Origin: Xanthobacteraceae bacterium
GTDB lineage: Bacteria > Pseudomonadota > Alphaproteobacteria > Rhizobiales > Xanthobacteraceae
Length of the DNA stretch: 39,333 bases
Direction: 5' to 3'
Assembly (NCBI GenBank): GCA_030037885.1
Contig: JASHPU010000035.1
Location: 1-39,333 of the forward strand
Shown: one piece after another, positions 8,491-15,269 of the stretch
Layout: each line of letters opens with the position of its first letter
Position numbering within the stretch: the first letter of the stretch is position 1
Notes under the pieces: generated by a model
Databases searched by the model: none
What the model was told of the DNA's origin: nothing
What the model saw: the letters and a program-made list of their open reading frames with translations, nothing else
Made by a program: the position numbers and the translations under genes

Positions 8491-9003
8491 ATGACCAATA
8501 CGCGAGAGCTTCAAACACTTGCTAGCGGCGTTGTCGCCGGGGCCGCCGGCGGTTTGGCCGAAATCGCCTGGGTGACGCTCTATGCCGGCATAACCGGCTC
8601 CGATGCGACCGCACTCGCCCGCGGAGTCACGACGGCTGCCGGAGTAAGCGCGCTGTTGCCGGCCGCCTCTTCCGTGACGCTCGGCATCAGCGTACACATG
8701 ATTCTCGCCGCGGCGCTCGGCGTCGCCCTGACTTTTGCTTGGCAAGCGCTCTCAGCGAAGCGCGGTCTGAGAAATCCCTGTCCGTTCATGCTCCTGGCGC
8801 TCGCCGGCGTGTGGGCAATGAATTTCTTTGTAGTGCTGCCGATTGTTAATCCAGCCTTCGTCCACATGGTACCCTACGCGATCAGCCTGACCTCGAAGCT
8901 CCTGTTCGGGTTAGCGGCAGCCGAGGTCGTCCGCATCTGGACGCGATTTGACGCTCCTGCTCCCGCACTCGCGTTCCGCAAGGCGGGAGCCCGCAAGACG
9001 TGA
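8491..9003 (+). CDS. Multi-helix membrane protein of a probable FixK regulon
   Basis: I do not recognise a named family. The 170 residues contain about four hydrophobic segments (about 11-30, 50-85, 98-120 and 125-145) rich in Gly and Ala, so it should be an inner-membrane protein. The ATG at 8491 is preferred over the in-frame GTG at 8482 because GAGGTGG precedes it and the FixK box then lies 60 bases upstream. The gene lies 98 bases after the response-regulator gene and has its own box, so it is probably separately induced by low oxygen. A basic, Ala-rich tail follows the last helix. Function unknown. Confidence 0.75.
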   Translation: MTNTRELQTLASGVVAGAAGGLAEIAWVTLYAGITGSDATALARGVTTAAGVSALLPAASSVTLGISVHMILAAALGVALTFAWQALSAKRGLRNPCPFMLLALAGVWAMNFFVVLPIVNPAFVHMVPYAISLTSKLLFGLAAAEVVRIWTRFDAPAPALAFRKAGARKT

Positions 9004-9007
9004 TGGG

Positions 9008-9021
9008 TTGACCTGAATCAA
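9008..9021. promoter_or_regulatory. FixK/Fnr-type box 3
   Basis: TTGA-CCTGAA-TCAA lies 59 bases before the ATG at 9080 of the DoxX gene, begins only 4 bases after the previous stop codon, and so gives that gene its own oxygen-responsive promoter. Confidence 0.75.
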
Positions 9022-9079
9022 TGTCGCTTGCGGCCGTGCGATGCAATCTTTCGGACCAACGCGAAGAAAGGAATGTGCC

Positions 9080-9577
9080 ATGAAGGAGCGTGCCATGACT
9101 GAATCCAATCTCGACCGCGGCATCATCTTTGTCCTGCGTATCTTGATGGGCTGGACGTTCCTCTACGCCGGCGCTTCGCAGATTTGGGAGAATTTCGACA
9201 CCGCCGGTTTCCTCAATCACGTCGTCACCTTTCACAGATTCTTCTCGATATTCGCACAGCCGGCGGTGTTGCCTGTGACCGACTTCCTGGTGAAGTGGGG
9301 CCATCTGCTGATCGGCCTGTCGCTCATCTCGGGTCTGCTCGTCCGCGTCAGCGGGCCGTTCGGGATACTGCTGATGATCACCTACTATTTCGCCCACATG
9401 AAATTTCCATACATCGAGGAGAACGTTAACTTTCTCGTCGATTATCATCTCGTCTACGCCACCGTTATTGTCTACCTGATCGCGCATCGCGCCGGCCACG
9501 TTTGGGGCCTCGACGGCCTGGTCGAGCGCTTGCGCTTGTCCGACGAGTATCCTCTGCTTCGCCCGCTGGTCGGGTAA
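9080..9577 (+). CDS. DoxX-family membrane protein
   Basis: The 165 residues carry the DoxX pattern: RILMGWTFLYAGASQIWENF at the first helix, then three more helices (about 75-95, 100-120, 130-150) with KWGHLLIGLSLISGLLVR and ITYYFAHMKFP. DoxX proteins are small quinone-associated membrane proteins; the archaeal member is part of a thiosulfate:quinone oxidoreductase, but most bacterial members have no assigned reaction. The ATG at 9080 follows AAGGAA and fits the spacing of FixK box 3; an ATG at 9095, also with a good ribosome site, is possible, while the one at 9041 would lie upstream of the predicted transcript start. Low-oxygen induction suggests a role in electron transfer or redox stress (inference). 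Confidence 0.85.
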   Translation: MKERAMTESNLDRGIIFVLRILMGWTFLYAGASQIWENFDTAGFLNHVVTFHRFFSIFAQPAVLPVTDFLVKWGHLLIGLSLISGLLVRVSGPFGILLMITYYFAHMKFPYIEENVNFLVDYHLVYATVIVYLIAHRAGHVWGLDGLVERLRLSDEYPLLRPLVG

Positions 9578-9626
9578 GCGGTTTAGCGGTCCGCACAGGC
9601 GCGGGCCGACGGCCGGCGCGGTCGGC

Positions 9627-10217
9627 ATGGGGGTGATCCCGGCCGACCGCACCAGCTTGGCTAGGGCGATGCGTCAGGGAGCGAAGAATTTGGCCATTGC
9701 TAAGGACCCGAGCGGGTGGGAGCGCCACATCTCGTTGCTGGACGGAAGGGCGGTCTATGTCCGACCGATCCGCCCGGATGACGAACCACTCTACGGGCCG
9801 TTCCTTGCGAAAGTAACCGCGGAAGATTTGCGCCTACGTCTCTTTGCTCCGGTGAAGGATTTCGGCCATGCCTTTCTCGCCCCATACATCCAAATCGACT
9901 ACGCAAGGGCCATGGCCTTCATCGCTCTGGATGAGGCGACGGGCGAGATGCTCGGCGTCGCGCGCCTGCATGATAACGCGGATAAGGTTTCGGCCGAGTT
10001 CGCCATTCTCGTCCGCTCCGATCTGAAGACCCACGGTTTGGGCTGGCAGCTGATGCAAATGATCATCAGCTATGGTCGGACAAAGGGCCTTCGCTCGATT
10101 GAAGGACAGGTTCTCCGCGAAAACGCGACGATGCTTGAAATGTGCAAGGAGCTCGGATTCGAGATCAATAGCTTCCCGGATGCCTCATATATTTGCTCGG
10201 TGAAGCTGAAGCTCTAG
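9627..10217 (+). CDS. GNAT acetyltransferase, Pat/YfiQ-like domain
   Basis: The 196 residues form a stand-alone GNAT domain resembling the C-terminal acetyltransferase domain of protein lysine acetyltransferases (LDGRAVYVRPIRPDDEPLY, then RLFAPVKDF, a VARLHDN strand, and the acetyl-CoA loop HGLGWQLMQMII). The large CoA-ligase-like domain of full-length Pat is absent. It probably transfers acetyl from acetyl-CoA to a protein or small molecule. Its place in the pta-ackA/FixLJ module hints at a link between acetyl-CoA state and protein acetylation (inference). The start is uncertain: ATG 9627, ATG 9669 or a TTG near 9690 are possible; the domain itself begins about residue 30. It has no FixK box of its own and may be read from the DoxX promoter. 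Confidence 0.8.
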   Translation: MGVIPADRTSLARAMRQGAKNLAIAKDPSGWERHISLLDGRAVYVRPIRPDDEPLYGPFLAKVTAEDLRLRLFAPVKDFGHAFLAPYIQIDYARAMAFIALDEATGEMLGVARLHDNADKVSAEFAILVRSDLKTHGLGWQLMQMIISYGRTKGLRSIEGQVLRENATMLEMCKELGFEINSFPDASYICSVKLKL

Positions 10218-10412
10218 CGTCTTCACATGCTGGATGCGGGCGCCGAACAGATCGCACCCGAACATGAATTGTCCGTCCGCATTCGCCAACTCCTACCGGG
10301 CGCTGAGGATCGGCACCTGTCCTAAGACCATCGTTCCGTGTCGGACAGGCATGCCCTGGGCCGGTCTCATTGGTGAAGCCAAGTCTGAGTCAATTCAACG
10401 CTGCGGGATGAC

Positions 10413-10566
10413 CTAGAGCATGTTCCGCTGTAATCGAATCGAGTTCCTTCATTCGTCATTGCCGGGCTTGACCCGGCAATCCATGCTGCGTTGAAGCCGC
10501 ATGGATGCCCGGGTCAAGCCCGGGCATGACGAGAACGTGGTGTTATCTGAGCGAGATATGCTCTAG
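10413..10566. repeat. MITE/REP-like palindromic element
   Basis: The ends CTAGAGCAT (10413-10421) and ATGCTCTAG (10558-10566) are inverted copies. Inside, 10454-10531 is a long imperfect inverted repeat: CGTCATTGCCGGGCTTGACC is mirrored by GGTCAAGCCCGGGCATGACG. Such elements are dispersed in Bradyrhizobium and Rhodopseudomonas genomes. It fills much of the 10218-10732 gap; the rest of that gap shows no gene apart from the FixK box at 10684. It may also act as a terminator for the upstream genes. Confidence 0.7.
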
Positions 10567-10683
10567 ACGGGGACTGAATCCGGTGGGGCAACGCCGATGC
10601 TTAGCGACTGCGAGAGAAGTACGAAACGGCCTAAGTTGAGTATTAGCGAAGAAGGCGTGTTGTTTGCGAGGATCGGCGACTCT

Positions 10684-10697
10684 TTGATCTAGCGCAA
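10684..10697. promoter_or_regulatory. FixK/Fnr-type box 4
   Basis: TTGA-TCTAGC-GCAA differs by a single base from the Bradyrhizobium FixK2 site TTGATCCAGCGCAA. It ends only 36 bases before the ATG at 10733, so class II geometry would put the transcript start at about 10732, directly at the start codon. Confidence 0.7.
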
Positions 10698-10732
10698 GGC
10701 GCCTCCCGCGCGATCGACGCATATGTTTCGTT

Positions 10733-10936
10733 ATGCGCGAAGAGATTACCCTAGGCGGCTGGCGGCCCATTGGAGCTGCGCCTTACGACCTGCCTTTGCA
10801 ACTCGCCGTGATCGAACGCGGCGAAGTCAACGCCCTTGCCTTTCCCTGCCTTCGCACCGAATACGGCTGGAAAAACGCCTCGACGGGCGCCGCGGTGTCA
10901 GTGTCGCCAACGCATTGGCGGCCGTGGTCAGGATGA
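10733..10936 (+). CDS. Small conserved hypothetical protein
   Basis: The 67-residue product contains GGWRPIGAAPYD at the N-terminus and ends SVSPTHWRPWSG. The W-x-P-I...THW frame resembles small rhizobial proteins and the DUF551-type fold, but no function is known to me. It is soluble with no signal peptide. The FixK box 36 bases upstream suggests low-oxygen control. No Shine-Dalgarno is evident, compatible with a leaderless transcript. Its end overlaps the 3' end of the converging small gene at 10928. Confidence 0.65.
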   Translation: MREEITLGGWRPIGAAPYDLPLQLAVIERGEVNALAFPCLRTEYGWKNASTGAAVSVSPTHWRPWSG

Positions 10937-11092
10937 GTCCGTCCCACCCTTGTCCGCGTCTCGAAGTTTCGCCTCTTCCTCCGCGAGCAATTGTGTAATG
11001 GTCTCCCGCTTTTTCGGATTGGTCTCGGTCTTGAGGAGGTCGCGATAGTACCTGATGTTCAACTCGGCGATCTCGCGGGCGGAAGTACCCAT
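10928..11092 (-). CDS. Small helical hypothetical protein
   Basis: The 54-residue product, from an ATG at 11092, is mostly helical and charged (EIAELNIRYYRDLLKTETN, then TITQLLAEEEAKLRD). This resembles short proteins of unknown role common in Bradyrhizobium relatives. The frame is open further upstream to 11257, but the extra 55 residues do not look like protein of this kind, so the internal start is preferred. It converges with the 67-residue gene and overlaps its last bases. No convincing ribosome site is visible. Confidence 0.55.
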   Translation of the reverse strand: MGTSAREIAELNIRYYRDLLKTETNPKKRETITQLLAEEEAKLRDADKGGTDSS

Positions 11093-11192
11093 AGTGCCGT
11101 CGACTGTCTGCAGACACGTCAGGAACGACTGCAACGGACAACACGGCACGCTGCGACGGCAAAACCGGCCTCGATCCAAACGCGCAATTGCA

Positions 11193-11738
11193 TTAGCGAT
11201 ATGGATAACCCCGGTAATAATCCGGGAAATAATAATGGCGCGCACGTTCCGGCGCATAATTATAGATCGGTGCGCCCCTCTGCATCGCTTGAGCGCCGGA
11301 ACTTCGGCGCTCCGCTTGCCATGTCCCTGCGCAGGCGCCGCTTGAACCTTGTCCTCGCCAAACGCCGGTGCCGCTGGTCGTGCCGAGACGGCCGGAGCCG
11401 CTGGCCCATGAACCGCCGGACTGTACGGTAACCGTTACAGTACCGGCCGGCGTCACTCGTCCTGACACCGAGGCCGGGCTCTGGCCGGCATTGGTCACGA
11501 TGCCGTGACTGATGGCGATAGGATAGCGAAGCGTCGATGCGCAGGCTCCGCCGCGCGTTTGAATGACCACGCTCCAATCACCGTCAAAACGGAAACTCCT
11601 TTGCGCAAGCGTCGGACTGGCGATGCCAATAAAGGTGAAGGCCAGCGCACAGGCTGCAAGGCAGGTGCGGAATGGCCGCCTCTCCGTCGATCTCGAAGCG
11701 GCTGCTCGAACGAACGCGAACCGACGATTGCTGGACAT
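11193..11738 (-). CDS. Secreted protein of unknown function
   Basis: The 181 residues begin with a basic stretch and a hydrophobic segment (CLAACALAFTFIGIASPTLAQ, about 25-45) ending in an A-x-A-like cleavage site, so export to the periplasm is likely. The mature part has a beta-rich region (FDGDWSVVIQTRGGAC, GTVTVTVQSGGSW, GTGVWRGQGSSGACAGTW) with two cysteines that could pair, and a Tyr/Arg-rich tail (HYYFPDYYRGYPYR). Similar small exported proteins are frequent in this lineage; no activity is known. A GGAAC-N17-GGTT promoter-like element lies about 100 bases upstream. Confidence 0.7.
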   Translation of the reverse strand: MSSNRRFAFVRAAASRSTERRPFRTCLAACALAFTFIGIASPTLAQRSFRFDGDWSVVIQTRGGACASTLRYPIAISHGIVTNAGQSPASVSGRVTPAGTVTVTVQSGGSWASGSGRLGTTSGTGVWRGQGSSGACAGTWQAERRSSGAQAMQRGAPIYNYAPERARHYYFPDYYRGYPYR

Positions 11739-11837
11739 GGCTGATATCCCTCATCATCCCGGGTGCCTGGATTGGCGATGCCTTGTCATGGCCGCCGACC
11801 AAACCGGCATACCCGGTACAACGCTCTCTGCCGTCTC

Positions 11838-11863
11838 AACCGTGCGGCCGTGGCCTCGGTTCC
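11838..11863 (-). promoter_or_regulatory. Possible EcfG (general stress sigma) promoter
   Basis: Reading leftward, GGAAC (11863-11859) and GGTT (11841-11838) are separated by 17 bases, near the alphaproteobacterial EcfG consensus GGAAC-N16/17-cGTT. It points toward the secreted protein gene starting at 11738. Confidence 0.4.
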
Positions 11864-11981
11864 GCTGCGGGCCGCCCCCGGGCGCAATGGAACCTTGGCC
11901 ACTGCGGTGACGAGATTTATTGCTCGATCCTGCTCGGAACTAGACGCCGGTGCGGCTCGAAGTCTTTTTCAAGCTCTTGTC

Positions 11982-12125
11982 ATGAGGGCAGGAATTGCGG
12001 TGAAGGTGACGCCAGAAAGCGGCCAGTTGCGGTGCCGGCCCGGTCCGACGTTCACCGCCAGGAGCCGACCGAGGGTCGACGTCACAGCCTTGGTGGGTAG
12101 CCAGTCGCGGGACGGCGCCGGATCA
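11982..12125 (+). pseudogene. Possible remnant of an IS630-type transposase N-terminus
   Basis: From an ATG at 11982 the translation begins MRAGIAVKVTPES, like the opening of IS630-family transposases in this group. After a frame change, RRSPP echoes the following RNSPQ-KHVWRA motif. No long frame is maintained and no terminal repeats were found. The rest of 11739-12129 shows no gene. Recognition is by eye only and could be chance. Confidence 0.28.
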
Positions 12126-12129
12126 CATC

Positions 12130-12960
12130 TCAGTGCAGACCCTGATAGCCCAGAACAGCGAGCTCGATGGCGATCAGAATGACGATGGCGATTTCCAATC
12201 GCAGCGAACGGCGCGTATCGATGATGTCGGTCAGCATCTCGGCAGTCTCGGCAATGACCGACAGCTTGCGGGACAGCGTTTCGGCACGCTCCTTGAGCTC
12301 ATACTCGTCCTGCAATCGCGCATACAGCCGTTCCAGGTCCTGACGATCCCAGACGACGTCCGGCTTTTCCGTTACCGCGACGCGGCCGGAGACCCGCTGC
12401 CGGACCAGCAGCGCATTGCCGATGTGCTGCAAGATGGCGCGTCGTGTCGTCGTTACCCGCCCGCTCTCAGCAAGGTCGCGGGCCAAGGGCTCGACCAGAT
12501 CGAACACCGAGGCGACCTCGCGCTCGTCGCGGGCGAGCACGACACTCTTCGACAGCGCGTCGGCAATGACGATCAACCGGTCCGGCGTTGCGTTCCGCAG
12601 GACCATCGGACCTCCCGGCAGGATCTGATCCTCCTTGTCGGGTGCGATCTCGATGAGCAATATTTCCTCTTCGACGACCGGGACGGGTCTTACCAGACGA
12701 GGCTGCAGAGACCGCAATATCTCGGCCTCTTCCTGCGGCGACATGCCCATGATCACCGCGACGCCATAGCGGAATAGCGTCACCAGGCCATCTGCACCGA
12801 AACGGTAAGTCAATGGAGCGGTCGAGATCACGCCTTCATGTTCGAGGCCCGCGGTATCGATGCGGTCGCTTAACAAAATGGCCTTGATCCGCCGCGCGCC
12901 CCTGTGAACCTGGCGGCTGTCGCCGGCGGCAATGGAATTAACGGTCGCGGTTTCTGCCAT
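12130..12960 (-). CDS. RMD1/DUF155-family protein
   Basis: The protein (276 residues from ATG 12960; 292 from ATG 13008) has the RMD1/YagE (DUF155) pattern: a central FRYGVAVIMGMSPQEEAEIL stretch, DRLIVIADALSKSVVLARDE, then a long helical region (WDRQDLERLYARLQDEYELKER) and one C-terminal membrane helix (EIAIVILIAIELAVLGYQ). Yeast members are mitochondrial and linked to sporulation or translation; bacterial members are uncharacterised and probably tail-anchored. Neither candidate start has a clear ribosome site; the later one is preferred because the first 16 residues lack family character. A pentanucleotide microsatellite lies about 150 bases upstream. Confidence 0.8.
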   Translation of the reverse strand: MAETATVNSIAAGDSRQVHRGARRIKAILLSDRIDTAGLEHEGVISTAPLTYRFGADGLVTLFRYGVAVIMGMSPQEEAEILRSLQPRLVRPVPVVEEEILLIEIAPDKEDQILPGGPMVLRNATPDRLIVIADALSKSVVLARDEREVASVFDLVEPLARDLAESGRVTTTRRAILQHIGNALLVRQRVSGRVAVTEKPDVVWDRQDLERLYARLQDEYELKERAETLSRKLSVIAETAEMLTDIIDTRRSLRLEIAIVILIAIELAVLGYQGLH

Positions 12961-13110
12961 GGCTGCACTCTGATGCTCGGCGTCGGTATCTGAAATTGCG
13001 CAAAGCATGCCGAGGCTGCGAAAAGCCGATGCATCCGTCTACATCGGTGCGCCGGTCGGGCGAATCAAGGGAGACCGATCGATCCCGTGTCTGCGTGAGC
13101 GCTTAGGCTG

Positions 13111-13145
13111 AGACGAGACGAGACGAGACGAGACGAGACGAGACG
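13111..13145. repeat. (AGACG)7 microsatellite
   Basis: Seven perfect tandem copies of AGACG span 35 bases. Five is not a multiple of three, so copy-number change would shift any frame crossing it. It lies upstream of the RMD1-family gene and outside any gene I can support. Confidence 0.95.
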
Positions 13146-13322
13146 GATAGAGAGGAAGGAGGGGCGGCGGTGGGCATTGGTGCAGGCCGCAAGCACGCTG
13201 CCGGTGTTCTGCTGCACGACCGGCGGGTGCGCTCGCAGATTTTCCGACGAGCGCGGGTTTCTGATTGCCGTCGAAGTGACATGAAGCCGGCTCGCTCGGG
13301 CGTGCATATTCGGATCGCGAGG

Positions 13323-13430
13323 TCAAGCTGCATTCGCAGTCGTCTGTGCCGTCACGTATGGCCGCAGCATCTTTTTAGGGTCGACCACGCGGCCGAACTC
13401 GGCCTCGGTCGCGAAGCCCAATTTCAACCC
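13323..13430 (-). pseudogene. Decayed C-terminus of a class II fumarase
   Basis: On the minus strand about 35 codons ending at a TGA (13325-13323) read [20 protein letters not shown] followed by LRPYVTAQ, resembling the last residues of class II fumarases (LGY-TEEEFD-VVDP-KMVGPY). Upstream of this the frame is no longer homologous, so the body of the gene is gone or heavily decayed. Assignment by eye; an unrelated lyase-family end is possible. Confidence 0.4.
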
Positions 13431-13651
13431 TTGCGATCGTTTCCGTGGTTCTCTATCATTACGCCTTGTGGTTGATAATGCCAGGACAGCTTTCCACTAT
13501 CAGCGTCAGTCGATGGAGGCGCGTCACGAGTTCAACCCGAGATATTAAAAAGCCTCGTCGCAAAGTCACTCCGTCACGAGCCGTTTGACTACGATAGTGC
13601 GCCGCGATCGGTGTCAAATTTCCTGAAGGCTCAAGCAGAGAGAATTCGGCA

Positions 13652-13843
13652 TTGTGGCAGCGAGTGCGTTTTTACGATTGGCTCGTTGAGGCCGGGCATT
13701 ATTTGTCTCGCGGCTCATTTGTACATCGGGTTCGCGGCGAACTCGGCACGGCGGACCGTACCATCCGGGACGACATGAAGGCGGCGGAATGGTCGGCGGG
13801 CAAAGATTGCCTGACGGTTCAAGCGCGCTGGTGGCAAGCATGA
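13652..13843 (+). CDS. Possible small protein overlapping the Irr start
   Basis: A TTG-initiated frame of 63 codons (FYDWLVEAGHYLSRGSFVHRVR, then TADRTIRDDMKAAEW) ends in a TGA that overlaps the Irr ATG as ATGA. The overlap suggests translational coupling, and the composition is protein-like, but I recognise no family and the start is weak. It may instead be untranslated leader. Confidence 0.28.
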   Translation: MWQRVRFYDWLVEAGHYLSRGSFVHRVRGELGTADRTIRDDMKAAEWSAGKDCLTVQARWWQA

Positions 13844-14304
13844 GCGCAATACGGATCACCAACGTCCGGGCGGGCACGAGGCAGGGCGCCGAAGCGGCTC
13901 CATGGTGCAACATTAAAGCTAAGCTGCGTCGCGCCGGCCTGCGGCCGACGCGCCAACGGTTGGCGTTGGCTTCGCTGCTGTTCGGCCGGGGCGACCGCCA
14001 CGTCACGGCGGAGATGCTGTTTCAAGACGCCGCGCAGGCAAACGTGCGGGTATCGCTCGCGACGGTCTACAATACGTTGCATCAGTTCGGCGGGGCCGGT
14101 CTGCTTCGACAGATAGTGATGGACGGTCCGAAGGCCTATTTCGACACAAATATGACCGACCATAATCACTTCCTGATCGAGGATGAATTTGCGCTGTCGG
14201 ACATTCCTGGTGCGGCCCTTCGGCTGGAGAGCATGCCGGTCGTTCCGAAAGGTTATGAAATCGCCCGTGTCGACATAGTGGTGCGGCTTCGGCGCAAGGT
14301 CTGA
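13840..14304 (+). CDS. irr: Irr-type Fur-family iron response regulator
   Basis: Irr controls haem synthesis and iron genes in alphaproteobacteria and is degraded upon haem binding in Bradyrhizobium. The 154 residues carry the typical AGLRPTRQRLALASLLFGRG helix-turn-helix start, HVTAEMLFQDA, VSLATVYNTLHQF, YFDTNMTDHNHF, and the end GYEIARVDIVVRLRRK. The metal/haem region is HNH (108-110) instead of the HHH of Bradyrhizobium Irr. The N-terminal haem regulatory motif GCPW is absent; a Cys follows the Trp instead (APWC, 20-23). This suggests an Irr paralogue with altered haem-dependent turnover. The ATG at 13840 is chosen because residues further upstream lack family character. Confidence 0.88.
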   Translation: MSAIRITNVRAGTRQGAEAAPWCNIKAKLRRAGLRPTRQRLALASLLFGRGDRHVTAEMLFQDAAQANVRVSLATVYNTLHQFGGAGLLRQIVMDGPKAYFDTNMTDHNHFLIEDEFALSDIPGAALRLESMPVVPKGYEIARVDIVVRLRRKV

Positions 14305-14478
14305 CGATTTATCGATGCGGCCTGTCGTCAGGGACCGGTGCTCAAATTGTTTGGAGTCCGCCCGGATGCTGAAATCTTCAAAGGGCGCGGTTCGGGTGCT
14401 TTGCGATCGATCAGCCCGGCACCCGGCCGGACTGCAGGCGGCCGGCCATCGCCAGGTCGACATTCGCCCCTTAAGGCG

Positions 14479-14504
14479 GGAACTTCGTCCCGAGAACTTC
14501 GGTT
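14479..14504 (+). promoter_or_regulatory. Possible EcfG (general stress sigma) promoter
   Basis: GGAAC (14479-14483), 17 bases, then GGTT (14501-14504) approximates GGAAC-N16/17-cGTT. It lies 63 bases before the preferred start of the secreted protein gene at 14568. The -35 part is also within a small hairpin, CGGGAACTTCGTCCCG. Confidence 0.42.
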
Positions 14505-14567
14505 GAAGGGTTGAAACGCCCCTGCGAAACGGCGTTTATCGGGGCCTGCCCGGAGAGGAGGGCATCG

Positions 14568-15128
14568 TTGCGCGCGACGGTCTTGCTCTTCATGCTGCTC
14601 CTGTGCGGCGCGTCGCTGGCGGCGCCGGTCGCTCAAGACTACCTCTGCCTCCAGGGGCATGAGCAAGACGCCACCACCAAACTGCAAACCTACATCAGGC
14701 AGGGCGTCATCGATTTTTTTAAAGACAGAAGAATCGCAATCAATCCAACCACTCTCCAGATCAATCTCAGCAGCGGCACGCAAACCGGAGTCGATACGGC
14801 GCCATACGTCGCCTTTACGGGAGGCGCTGCTGCGGGCAGCTCCACGCTACCCGGGTCATCCATTGCCGGAACCGTGGCCGCACAAGACGGAACGAAATTC
14901 AATGTGCTGCTCAGCTCCGGATCGGACACTCAGGACTCGGCGCAATACCGGATTGTGAGCACGCAACGCGGGTTCGACCGGGAAGGCAACGCTATTGGGC
15001 AGCATTGCAACTTGAGGCTATTCGACTCGGGCGACAGCGGGGCTACCGAAAGCCTGCTTGTCGTCAATGCCAGCTCAGGCCACGCTCTCGGACGGCTTCG
15101 GTTGCCCGCCCGGATTTCTCTTTATTAG
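14568..15128 (+). CDS. Secreted protein of unknown function
   Basis: From a TTG at 14568, preceded by GGAGAGGAGG at good spacing, the 186-residue product starts with a classic signal peptide (ATVLLFMLLLCGASLAAPVA) and is probably periplasmic. An earlier TTG at 14511 would add 19 residues before the signal and has no better ribosome site. The mature part has two cysteines far apart (near YLCLQGHE and QHCNLRLF), a Ser/Gly/Thr-rich middle and no domain I recognise. A possible EcfG promoter upstream suggests stress-induced export (inference). Confidence 0.7.
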   Translation: MRATVLLFMLLLCGASLAAPVAQDYLCLQGHEQDATTKLQTYIRQGVIDFFKDRRIAINPTTLQINLSSGTQTGVDTAPYVAFTGGAAAGSSTLPGSSIAGTVAAQDGTKFNVLLSSGSDTQDSAQYRIVSTQRGFDREGNAIGQHCNLRLFDSGDSGATESLLVVNASSGHALGRLRLPARISLY

Positions 15129-15269
15129 CAAAAGCACCGCTGCAGCTAAAACTATGAGGCTCGCGAGCCTCGGGTCCGAAGGGCGCGATTGAGACCACGC
15201 CGTGGCCGGCAGTTCCAAACTGCCGTGGCTGATCGCCGGCGCGCGTCGGGAATATTCCGCCGACTTGGC

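Larger units (their letters stand above)
12961..13651. other. Largely gene-free interval with microsatellite and remnant
   Basis: Between the RMD1-type gene and the Irr region, short frames on both strands lack recognisable protein features. The interval holds the (AGACG)7 tract at 13111-13145 and a decayed fumarase-like C-terminus at 13323-13430. No RNA gene was recognised. Confidence 0.5.
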
